A DNA stretch of 25,442 bases from Gammaproteobacteria bacterium (GTDB lineage: Bacteria > Pseudomonadota > Gammaproteobacteria > Pseudomonadales > Pseudomonadaceae): NCBI GenBank assembly GCA_012735335.1, contig JAAYHO010000281.1, positions 1 through 25,442 of the forward strand, written 5' to 3'. Positions 17,236 through 24,259 of the stretch are shown here, one piece after another. A program made the position numbers and the translations under genes. How positions within the stretch are numbered: the stretch's first letter is position 1; each line of letters begins with the position of its first letter. The notes under the pieces were generated by a model that was given only the letters and a program-made list of their open reading frames with translations, did not search any database and was not told the origin of the DNA.

Positions 17236-17522
17236 GTGCTGAGACCCCGCTGCGCTGGTATTGTCGTTCACTGGGCGATGGCCTGCTGGCCAGTGTCCCG
17301 CTGAACGACATTCAGCAAGCCTTCAACCAGCTGTATCCGCAGGCGGTGCCGGCGGATGCAGCTGTGTTCCTGCGCCATCGCCTCGATGGACTGCACTGCG
17401 ACACCACCGTCTTCTTCTCCCCACCCCTGGCGCAACTGGCCCGCCAGTTCGGCGCACACCTGTGCTACCCGCCGAGGGAGGATGAGGTGGAGCTGTTGAT
17501 TGGCTCTGCCGGAGCGCTATAG
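17232..17522 (+). CDS. Small hypothetical protein coupled to the cold-shock gene (96 residues)
   Basis: Not a family I can name. The protein reads [20 protein letters not shown], then [38 protein letters not shown] and [11 protein letters not shown]. Composition is that of a small soluble globular protein with three cysteines and no signal peptide. The start is TTG at 17232, overlapping the TGA of the cold-shock gene, with GAGGAT just upstream at about 17215, which suggests translational coupling. Codon use (GC-rich third positions) and non-random composition favour a real gene. It ends at the edge of the inverted-repeat cluster. The C-terminal [17 protein letters not shown] may form a strand-rich end. 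Confidence 0.65.
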   Translation: MSAETPLRWYCRSLGDGLLASVPLNDIQQAFNQLYPQAVPADAAVFLRHRLDGLHCDTTVFFSPPLAQLARQFGAHLCYPPREDEVELLIGSAGAL

Positions 17523-17530
17523 CCGACCCA

Positions 17531-17681
17531 TCGAGCTGGTGCTCGACGTTCCCAGAAGGCTGGTCCGAGTGGTGCGGTGCCATGGAGTACCGGGTTCCAT
17601 CCCGGCACAGGGGCTTGCCAGGCAAGCCCTATGTCGAGCGGGAACTCGACACTCCCGGGAGGGACGAGCACCAGCTCGTCC
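17531..17681. repeat. REPIN-like cluster of inverted repeats
   Basis: Between two convergent genes lie several palindromes. The outer pair are inverted copies of one core: TCGAGC-tggt-GCTCGA (17531-17546) and GGACGAGC-acca-GCTCGTCC (17662-17681); the 14-base core CGAGCTGGTGCTCG is identical when the right copy is reverse-complemented, and the flanks partly match. Between them are GTGCCATGGA...TCCAT...GGCAC (17577-17608), GGGCTTGCC-a-GGCAAGCCC (17611-17629), GTCGAG...CTCGAC (17633-17650) and CTCCCGGGAG (17652-17661). A further direct copy of TCGACACTCCC lies at 17705-17715 (first at 17646-17656). Two REP-type units in opposite orientation around a variable centre fit a REPIN, an element class that in pseudomonads depends on a RAYT transposase. 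No RAYT gene is in the window. Confidence 0.6.
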
Positions 17682-17717
17682 GTGGGGTGGCTGCTGGCAC
17701 GCTGTCGACACTCCCCG

Positions 17718-18101
17718 TCAGGGACTCTGTGCCCAGATAAAGTCTGCCTCGCCCTCGGCGGTGACCTTCATCCAGCGGTCGGCATCGGTTTCGCCCTGTT
17801 CTTCCTCCCAGCCGCCCATGGAGCAGCGCACTTCGCGCTGGATGCCGCTGGCCACTGCCCGGGCGCAGTCCAGGTCGGTGGCCCAGGGGGTGCAGTCGCT
17901 GTCGAACCAGATGCTGGCCCATTTGCCCGCCGCCCGGCGCACCAGCATCAGCGGAATCGGCGCTTCGCCCTGCAGCGTGCCGCGGCGGGTGTTGCCCGAC
18001 CAGGGCCCCAGCTCCAGTTCGCCTACCTGCTGTTCCAGCCAGGTGCTCAGCTCGTCGAGGAAGTCTTCTTTCAGATAGATCTCGATATCCGGTTGGCGCA
18101 C
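17718..18101 (-). CDS. Hypothetical protein, 127 residues, downstream of rlmA
   Basis: Function unknown. The sequence starts MRQPDIEIYLKEDFLDELSTWL and runs through PIPLMLVRRAAGKWASIWFD, a cysteine at the centre of SDCTPWATD, and an acidic Trp-rich end (GGWEEEQGETDADRWM, EADFIWAQS). No signal peptide or membrane segment is seen; it looks like a small acidic cytoplasmic protein. The start is GTG at 18101 with AGAGGA at 18113-18108 (minus strand), overlapping the end of rlmA, and the gap to rlmA is 11 bases, so it is probably the third gene of dapE-rlmA-this. I recall similar ORFs next to rlmA in other Pseudomonas. It ends at the repeat cluster, with the stop at 17718. Confidence 0.75.
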   Translation of the reverse strand: MRQPDIEIYLKEDFLDELSTWLEQQVGELELGPWSGNTRRGTLQGEAPIPLMLVRRAAGKWASIWFDSDCTPWATDLDCARAVASGIQREVRCSMGGWEEEQGETDADRWMKVTAEGEADFIWAQSP

Positions 18102-18112
18102 AGTGAATCCTC

Positions 18113-18915
18113 TCAGCAGCGTTGCAACATGATCATGCGCATGACGACTTCCAGTCCGTCCACGCCGGTGTCCAGCAGCGCCTGCTGGCGCTCGGGCTGG
18201 CTGCGCCAGCCGTGGGGCGTCATGCCCAGCAGATCGGCCAGCGCCTCGGCGGGCAGTTCCAGTGGGTAGCGCAGTACCTGATCATCAAGGATACGCAGCC
18301 CCTCGGGCAAGTCCCTGATCAGTTCGGGGGTCGGGTGCACCTGGTCGTACAGCTGGTTGCGCAGCGCCAGCAGGTGGTCGGCGTGCGGGCCGACCAGCAA
18401 CAGCCGGCCCTCCGGGCGCAGAACCCGCAGGCACTCCTGCCAGGACCAGGGGCTGAAGATCGACAGCGCCGCGTCCATGCTGGCATCGGCCACTGGCAGT
18501 CGGGCGCTGGAACTGACCAGCCACTGGATCTGCCGGTTGCGGCGGCAGGCCTTGATGATGGCGTCCTTGCTGATATCCAGCCCGGTGCAGTCGGCATCGG
18601 GCAGGGCGCGGGCCAGGCGGTCGGTGTAATAGCCCTCACCACAGCCCATGTCCAGAATCGATGCCGGGGTGCTGGCGCCCAGCAGCTGATTGACCCGGTC
18701 ACTGACCGGCTGGTAGTAGCCGCCGTCGAGAAAGGCCTGACGGTGGGCCAGCATGGTCGGGGTGTCGCCGGGCTGGCGGCTGTTCTTGTGCTGCACCAGC
18801 AGCAGGTTCAGATAACCCTGACGGGCCTGATCGTAGCTGTGGCCATTGCTGCAGGACCAGGTGCGTCCGTCGGCGGTCAGCGGTGCCTGGCAGTGGGGGC
18901 AGATAAGCTGTGGCA

Positions 18916-18916
<1 letters not shown>
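18113..18916 (-). CDS. rlmA: RlmA, 23S rRNA m1G745 methyltransferase
   Basis: SAM-dependent enzyme that methylates G745 in 23S rRNA helix 35. The 267 residues (E. coli RlmA 269) begin with a zinc-ribbon: C6-P-H-C9 then C22-S-N-G-H26, followed by YDQARQGYLNLLLVQHKNS, typical of RlmA. The SAM loop is LDMGCGEGYY with D89 and G95; FDxS-like SIFSPWSWQECLRVL follows. It starts ATG at 18916, where TGATG overlaps the dapE stop by one base, so translation is probably coupled to dapE. The stop lies 11 bases before the GTG of the next gene. The ORF is open far upstream on the same strand, but that part belongs to another frame of dapE. Confidence 0.95.
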
Positions 18917-20124
<1,208 letters not shown>

Positions 20125-20451
20125 TCAGCCCTTGTCTGGCTCGCGCTCGTGGCCCATCGGCGTGCTGTCCGGCAGGCCGGTCTCGGGGTGACGGAAATCC
20201 GAGGTGCGCACCTCCGAGTCCATGGGCATATGGGCGTAGCGGGCGATATCGCTGCTGCCGTACCTGGAGCAGAGTCTTGCCTTCAGTTCGCAGTGCCCGG
20301 TCATGCCCCGGTACAACGCCATCCCCCCGGCAGCCACTGCCAGCAGGCCGCTGACACCGCCGTGGCGCAGCCCGCAGGCCAGCAGCCCGAGGCCCCCGGC
20401 TACCGAGAGTTTGCGTTCCAGGCCCTGAACATTATGTGATGAGTGATGCAT
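20125..20451 (-). CDS. DUF2892 small inner-membrane protein
   Basis: A 108-residue protein with the DUF2892 pattern: VQGLERKLSVAGGLGLLACGL near 8-28, GGVSGLLAVAAGGMALYRG (about 31-49) and TGHCELKARL after it. The two hydrophobic segments suggest a two-helix membrane hairpin; the C-terminal 50 residues are polar (SSDIARYAHMP, DFRHPETGLPD) and of unknown use. The start is ATG 20451 with a strong ribosome binding site AAGGAGG on the minus strand (20466-20460), so the longer open frame is not used. It lies 22 bases after the OmpA-type stop, in the same direction, so the two are probably one operon. DUF2892 segments are often found in stress-induced membrane proteins, but the function is unknown. 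Confidence 0.85.
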   Translation of the reverse strand: MHHSSHNVQGLERKLSVAGGLGLLACGLRHGGVSGLLAVAAGGMALYRGMTGHCELKARLCSRYGSSDIARYAHMPMDSEVRTSDFRHPETGLPDSTPMGHEREPDKG

Positions 20452-20473
20452 GGTCTGATCCTCCTTCAGGTGT

Positions 20474-21247
20474 TCAACGGCGCGGTACGTTGGCGTCGTC
20501 ATGGGAAATGGTCACCTCGACCCGGCGGTTCATCGCCCGGGAAGAGGCACTGTTGTTGTCAGCCACCGGGTGGGCCTTGCCCAGTCCCACGGTCTGGATG
20601 CGCTCCGGTGCTACCCCGGCACGGACCAGCGCGTGACGTACCGAATCGGCTCTGGCCTGAGACAGCTGCAGGTTGTAGGCGTCCGAGCCGGTGCTGTCGG
20701 TAAAGCCCTCGATCAGCACCTTGCGGTCCGCATGCTGCTGAAGGAAGCGCGCCAGTTTCTGCACTTCGGCGTTGGCCGCCGGTTTGAGGTCTGCCTTGCT
20801 CACCTCGAACAGCACGCTGCCGAAGGTCACCACCGAGCCACGCTCGGTCTGTTTGGCATCAAGCTCCTGCTGCAACTGGCGGATCTGCGCATCGCGGGCC
20901 TCCAGGCGGGTACGCGCCCGGTCTTCGGACACGCCCTCCAGCTGCTGTTCCGCATCGCGCAGGGCAATGGTCTGGCGGGCCAGTTCCACCCGGCGTTCGG
21001 TCAGGTAGGCCAGATGTTCCACCTCGTGGGCCTTGGCACCTTCCTTGAAGGCAAAGTCGGCCTGGCTCAGGGCCTTTTTCGCATCCTCGGTTTCAATGGC
21101 GGCAAACTGCTGGGCCTGGGGGTGGTTCTGCAGCTCGGTGACCTGGCTGCGCACCTGCTCCAGTTGCGGGTTGGGTTCATTGGCTGCACAGGCCGTCAGC
21201 AGTACACCTACAGCCAGGCAAGCGGGTAGAGTGAGATGGGTTCGCAT
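20474..21247 (-). CDS. OmpA-family lipoprotein with N-terminal DUF4398
   Basis: A predicted outer-membrane or periplasmic lipoprotein of 257 residues that binds peptidoglycan. A signal peptide ends in the lipobox LTAC with C20. An Ala/Glu-rich helical DUF4398 region (about 30-135) follows, with a coiled-coil stretch (LRDAEQQLEGVSEDRARTRL, then ARDAQIRQLQQELDAK). The OmpA C-terminal domain (about 143-250) has TFGSVLFEVSKADLKP, VLIEGFTDSTGSDAYN, LSQARADSVR and NRRVEV, where TDSTG and SxxRA-type residues are those that bind diaminopimelate. The start ATG 21247 has GAGGAGT just upstream. Its neighbours are a DUF4398 lipoprotein 35 bases upstream and the DUF2892 protein 22 bases downstream. Confidence 0.93.
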   Translation of the reverse strand: MRTHLTLPACLAVGVLLTACAANEPNPQLEQVRSQVTELQNHPQAQQFAAIETEDAKKALSQADFAFKEGAKAHEVEHLAYLTERRVELARQTIALRDAEQQLEGVSEDRARTRLEARDAQIRQLQQELDAKQTERGSVVTFGSVLFEVSKADLKPAANAEVQKLARFLQQHADRKVLIEGFTDSTGSDAYNLQLSQARADSVRHALVRAGVAPERIQTVGLGKAHPVADNNSASSRAMNRRVEVTISHDDANVPRR

Positions 21248-21282
21248 GGTATGACTCCTCGCAGAAATTGCTGGGGGCTGAC

Positions 21283-21666
21283 TTACTGAGCGCGGCGAAG
21301 GCTTTCTTCGCGCAGTTCACGGGTGCCCTGTTGCGCTGACTCCAGACCGCGTCTGGCCTTTTCCGCCTGGGCCTTGCGCTCGGCAACCCGGGCATCCCAC
21401 TCGGCCTGTTCAGCCAGATAGCGGGCCCGGTCGTATTCCTCTGCGAGGTTGGCCTGCTCGGCCTGCAGCAGTTTTTCCCGCGCGGTGCGCAGCTCCAGCG
21501 GGGCAAATTCGGCGCTGCGTGCGGTATCAGCGGAATTGACCGCCTGCTGGGCAGTCGCCAACTGGCTGCTGGGGGGCGGGGTACTGGCGCAACCGGCGAG
21601 GGTGACGAGCGCAGCGACAGCGAGCAGATGTTTTGGAGTGCATCGTAAACTGGCCTGTATAGACAT
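21283..21666 (-). CDS. DUF4398 lipoprotein
   Basis: A 127-residue small lipoprotein. Signal peptide LLAVAALVTLAGC ends at lipobox LAGC with C26 when counted from ATG 21666. After a Ser/Pro/Thr-rich spacer (STPPPSSQL), the rest is one long Ala/Glu/Arg helix, about 45-125 (SADTARSAEFAPLELRTARE, then KLLQAEQANLAEEY), as in DUF4398, and likely forms a coiled coil. The TTG-initiated longer form (21687) is rejected because ATG 21666 places the signal peptide normally. It begins the minus-strand set DUF4398 / OmpA-DUF4398 / DUF2892. Both lipoproteins carry the same domain, so they may pair through it; that is inference. Confidence 0.88.
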   Translation of the reverse strand: MSIQASLRCTPKHLLAVAALVTLAGCASTPPPSSQLATAQQAVNSADTARSAEFAPLELRTAREKLLQAEQANLAEEYDRARYLAEQAEWDARVAERKAQAEKARRGLESAQQGTRELREESLRRAQ

Positions 21667-21935
21667 GATCTCGGTTCCAGATGGCAATCACAATGGGTAC
21701 AGAGTTGTGACCGCCGGGGGCTGGGGCTGTTCAACCAAATGTTACAGAGCCGGCCGCCAGGGCAGGGCGCTGCTTGTGCACAATTAAGGTGGATGAACCT
21801 GTGGATAACCCTGTGATAGAAAGGGCCAGGCCGCGTCGGCGATGCCTTTCAGAGTGCTGATGAATTATTGACCAGCAGCGCGAGACGGTAGCCTGCATGG
21901 GGTATACTGCGCGGTCCTGTTTTCGCGAGGTTGGC
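21667..21935. other. Divergent intergenic region, DUF4398 lipoprotein / tcdA
   Basis: A 269-bp region that should carry promoters for both divergent genes. For tcdA, TATACT at 21903-21908 is a possible -10 but TTGACC at 21868-21873 is 29 bases away, too far to pair. The tcdA ribosome binding site is CGAGG at 21926-21930. The region also has the perfect palindrome TTGTGCACAA (21774-21783) and a DnaA-box match (21800-21808). I see no clear promoter for the lipoprotein gene. Confidence 0.4.
21800..21808 (-). promoter_or_regulatory. Perfect match to the DnaA-box consensus
   Basis: TGTGGATAA on the plus strand is TTATCCACA on the minus strand, the 9-base DnaA box. Seventeen bases to its left lies the palindrome TTGTGCACAA, and to its right CTGTGATAG, a weaker relative. 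One box could be chance in a genome, so a role in titrating DnaA or in regulation is only a possibility. No AT-rich unwinding element or dnaA/dnaN gene is near, so it is not an origin. Confidence 0.4.
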
Positions 21936-22712
21936 ATGGCCACAGATGATCCCCGTTTTGGCGGCATAGCCCGGCTCTATGGCACCGAGGCGCTGGCGCG
22001 CCTGCAGAGCAGCCATCTGGCAGTGGTCGGTATTGGCGGCGTAGGCAGCTGGGCAGCCGAAGCCTTGGCGCGTACCGGGGTCGGGCGCATCACCCTGATC
22101 GACATGGACGATATCTGCGTGACCAACACCAACCGCCAGTTGCCCGCGATGAAGGGCAACGTCGGCCGACTCAAGGTCGAGGTGATGGCCGAGCGTATCC
22201 AGGCCATCAATCCGGCCTGTGAGGTGCGTCCGATCATGGGCTTCGTCACCCCCGATACCCTGGCTGAATACATCACCGATGATATCGATTGCGTGGTGGA
22301 CTGCATCGACAGCGTCGCCTCCAAGGTCGCGCTGATCGCCTGGTGCCGCCGACGCAAGATCGGCATCGTCACCACCGGTGGTGCCGGAGGGCAGATCGAC
22401 CCGACCATGATCAAGGTGGCGGACCTGTCGAAGACGGTGAATGACCCGCTGGCGGCCAAGGCCCGTTCCCTGCTGCGCCGCGATCACAACTTCCCCCGCG
22501 CCGACAGCAAGCGCAGCTTTGGCGTCCCCTGTGTGTACTCCATCGAACAGCTGCGCTACCCCAAACCGGATGGCTCGGTGTGCCAGCAGAAGAGCTTTGT
22601 CGGCGAAGGGGTAAAGCTGGACTGTTCCGGCGGCTTCGGCGCGGTAACCATGGTCACCGCCACCTTCGGCATGGTGGCGGCAGCCAAAGCGGTGGAGCGC
22701 ATACTGCGCTGA
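21936..22712 (+). CDS. tcdA: TcdA, tRNA t6A dehydratase (ct6A37 formation)
   Basis: E1-like ATP-dependent enzyme that cyclises t6A37 in tRNA to ct6A. It has 258 residues (E. coli 268). The nucleotide-binding loop VVGIGGVGSWAAEAL spans about 30-44, with the E1-type IDMDDICVTNTNRQLPAM after it, the catalytic region VVDCIDSVASK, TTGGAGGQIDPT and the C-terminal DCSGGFGAVTMVTATFG. MATDDPRF at 21936 is the family start, with CGAGG 5 bases upstream, in preference to the open frame from 21897. In E. coli its partners CsdA and CsdE are encoded next to it; neither is in this window. TsaB, an enzyme-complex subunit for the t6A precursor, lies 17 kb upstream. It is convergent with dapD across the hairpin at 22738. 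Confidence 0.95.
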   Translation: MATDDPRFGGIARLYGTEALARLQSSHLAVVGIGGVGSWAAEALARTGVGRITLIDMDDICVTNTNRQLPAMKGNVGRLKVEVMAERIQAINPACEVRPIMGFVTPDTLAEYITDDIDCVVDCIDSVASKVALIAWCRRRKIGIVTTGGAGGQIDPTMIKVADLSKTVNDPLAAKARSLLRRDHNFPRADSKRSFGVPCVYSIEQLRYPKPDGSVCQQKSFVGEGVKLDCSGGFGAVTMVTATFGMVAAAKAVERILR

Positions 22713-22737
22713 GTCGGGGTGGAGTGCGCCTGCGCTA

Positions 22738-22779
22738 CGCCTTGAGGTCGTCGAGCAGGTGCTCGACAACCTCAAGGCG
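22738..22779. terminator. Large hairpin between convergent tcdA and dapD
   Basis: A 20-bp stem with one mismatch and a 2-base GG loop: left arm 22738-22757 beginning CGCCTTGAGG, right arm 22760-22779 ending CCTCAAGGCG. It starts 25 bases after the tcdA stop and ends 6 bases before the dapD stop, so it would serve transcripts from both directions. There is no T-tract, so it may act as an RNA-end stabiliser or through Rho. Its centre CGAGCAGGTGCTCG differs by one base from the repeat core at 17.5 kb. Confidence 0.7.
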
Positions 22780-22785
22780 GGATGC

Positions 22786-23820
22786 TCAGTTGTTGGAGTG
22801 CAGCATGTCGTTGAGCACGATCGCGCTCTTGTTGGTCTTGCACTCGATGGCGCCGGTCTGGGAGTTGCGGCGGAACAGCAGGTCCGGCTGATTGGCCAGT
22901 TCCCGGGCCTTGACGATACCCAACTGGTGGTCGTTTTCATCCAGCAGCGCGACCTTGAGGCCGGCGGTGATGTACAGGCCGGCTTCCACGGTACAGCGAT
23001 CACCCAGCGGGATGCCAATACCGGCGTTGGCGCCGATCAGGCAGCCTTCGCCGACCGCGATGACGATATTGCCGCCGCCGGACAGGGTGCCCATGGTCGA
23101 GCAGCCGCCGCCCAGGTCCGAGCCCTTGCCGACAAATACTCCGGCGGAGATCCGTCCTTCAACCATGCTGGTGCCTGCGGTACCGGCGTTGAAGTTGATG
23201 AAGCCCTCATGCATCACCGTGGTGCCTTCGCCGATATAGGCGCCCAGCCGTACCCGGGCGGTGTCGGCGATGCGCACACCGGTGGGCACCACATAGCTGG
23301 TCATGCTGGGGAACTTGTCGACGCTGTGCACCTGCAGGTCTTCGCCGCGCAGGCGTGCGGCCAGCTGGCGCTGGGGCAGTTCATGGATGTCGATGGCGCC
23401 CTGGTTGGTCCAGGCCACGTTCGGCAGCAACGGGAACAGCCCGGCCAGCACTACCTCGTGGGGTTTGACCAGCCGGTGGGAAAGCAGGTGCAGCTTGAGA
23501 TAGGCGCCGGGGGTGGTGGTGGGGGCGTCATCGGTTTCCAGAATGGTGGCTACCAGTGGGCGGGTGCTGTGCTGGAGGGAGTCGGCCAATGCGCCGAGCT
23601 CGGCAAAGCCTGCATCGGCAAGCGCTTTGCCCAGTACGGCGCACTGACTGGTCGGCAGGGCAATGGCCTGGTTGCCGTCGGTATAACCGAGCTGCCGACC
23701 TAGCACCTGCACCAGCTTTGCTTGCGGGTGCAGGATCGGCTGGGGGTAGAACACCTCCAGCCAGTCGCCAGCCATATTTTGGGTACCGATACCCAGAGCA
23801 AGACTGAAATGGTCGCTCAT
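22786..23820 (-). CDS. dapD: DapD, tetrahydrodipicolinate N-succinyltransferase
   Basis: Transfers succinyl from succinyl-CoA to tetrahydrodipicolinate in the DAP/lysine pathway, as a trimer of left-handed beta helices. It is the long 344-residue form known from pseudomonads (E. coli DapD has 274 residues and a different N-terminus). The hexapeptide-repeat helix is seen in VRIADTARVRLGAYIGEGTT, MVEGRISAGVFVGKGSDLGG, then GNIVIAVGEGCLIGANAGIG and IPLGDRCTVEAGLYI. The ATG is at 23820, with AAGGAT upstream. The arsC-like gene ends 27 bases upstream on the same strand, so the two are probably co-transcribed. dapE, later in the same pathway, is 3.7 kb away on the same strand. The stop lies 6 bases from the tcdA/dapD hairpin. 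Confidence 0.96.
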   Translation of the reverse strand: MSDHFSLALGIGTQNMAGDWLEVFYPQPILHPQAKLVQVLGRQLGYTDGNQAIALPTSQCAVLGKALADAGFAELGALADSLQHSTRPLVATILETDDAPTTTPGAYLKLHLLSHRLVKPHEVVLAGLFPLLPNVAWTNQGAIDIHELPQRQLAARLRGEDLQVHSVDKFPSMTSYVVPTGVRIADTARVRLGAYIGEGTTVMHEGFINFNAGTAGTSMVEGRISAGVFVGKGSDLGGGCSTMGTLSGGGNIVIAVGEGCLIGANAGIGIPLGDRCTVEAGLYITAGLKVALLDENDHQLGIVKARELANQPDLLFRRNSQTGAIECKTNKSAIVLNDMLHSNN

Positions 23821-23847
23821 CAGATGTGGATCCTTGGTGCGTGGTTA

Positions 23848-24192
23848 TCAGAAGGCAGCGGCGTACAGCTCCGGCTTGAAGCCGACCAGCCGCCGTGGGC
23901 CGATATCCAGTACCGGTCTTTTTATCATGGAGGGGTTGGCCTGCATCAGGGCGATGGCCTTGTCCTGGTCGATATCCTGCTTGTCCGCCTCATCCAGCTT
24001 GCGGTAGGTGGTGCCCTTGCGGTTGAGGACGGTTTCCCAGCCGTGCTCCTCGCACCAGCTGCGCAGGCGTTCGGCGTCAATGCCTTCCTTCTTGTAATCG
24101 TGGAAGTGGTATTCGACGCCATGCTCGTCCAGCCAGGTGCGGGCTTTTTTCATGGTGTCGCAGGCCTTGATGCCGTATAGAGTGTAAGTCAT
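23848..24192 (-). CDS. ArsC/Spx-family thioredoxin-fold protein (YffB-like)
   Basis: A 114-residue small thioredoxin-fold protein. MTYTLYGIKACDTMKKARTW has the single N-terminal cysteine (C11) of the ArsC/YffB family (YGIKxCDT), followed by FHDYKKEGIDAERL, WETVLNRKGTTYRKLD (near 57-72), MIKRPVLD and FKPELY. YffB proteins are GSH-dependent or of unknown redox role; arsenate reductase activity is not implied, since no ars genes are near. The ORF is open upstream to 24288, but family starts and sense point to ATG 24192. It lies upstream of dapD in the same direction (27 bases), as in other pseudomonads. The integrase stop lies only 67 bases before the start, so the native promoter was probably displaced or is in that 67-bp AT-rich stretch. 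Confidence 0.9.
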   Translation of the reverse strand: MTYTLYGIKACDTMKKARTWLDEHGVEYHFHDYKKEGIDAERLRSWCEEHGWETVLNRKGTTYRKLDEADKQDIDQDKAIALMQANPSMIKRPVLDIGPRRLVGFKPELYAAAF

Positions 24193-24259
24193 TGATTTAT
24201 AAGGGGATAAATTCTTTCCCCAAATCCTCCCCAATATTCCTACAAAACGTGATGCGGAA
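24193..24259. other. AT-rich junction: candidate attachment site next to the integrase
   Basis: This 67-bp stretch between the arsC-like start and the integrase stop is clearly richer in A and T than its surroundings. It has an imperfect tandem repeat, TCCCCAAATCC (24217-24227) and TCCCCAATATTCC (24228-24240), and a GGGGA...TCCCC inverted repeat (24203-24221 region). Lambda-type integrases usually sit with their 3' end next to the phage attachment site, so an attachment core or Int arm sites here, or within the 5' end of the arsC-like gene, are expected. No second att copy can be seen, because the other end of the element is off the window. Confidence 0.4.

Noticed and set aside
17560..17630. 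A possible tRNA gene in the repeat cluster
   Set aside because: A D-arm-like GTCCGAGTGGT and a T-arm-like CCGGG-TTCCAT-CCCGG appear, but the T loop has six bases, there is no matching acceptor stem or anticodon arm, and the same bases fit a longer simple hairpin.
21774..21808. A replication origin
   Set aside because: Only one perfect DnaA box, no AT-rich unwinding region and no dnaA, dnaN or gidA nearby.
21849..23018. A 389-codon minus-strand frame across tcdA and the end of dapD
   Set aside because: It runs through the tcdA coding strand and the convergent hairpin; tcdA and dapD are both strongly supported.
23848..24192. Arsenate reductase of an ars resistance locus
   Set aside because: The fold is ArsC-like, but the YGIKxCDT start is that of the YffB group, and there is no arsR, arsB or arsH nearby; it sits in a conserved position next to dapD.
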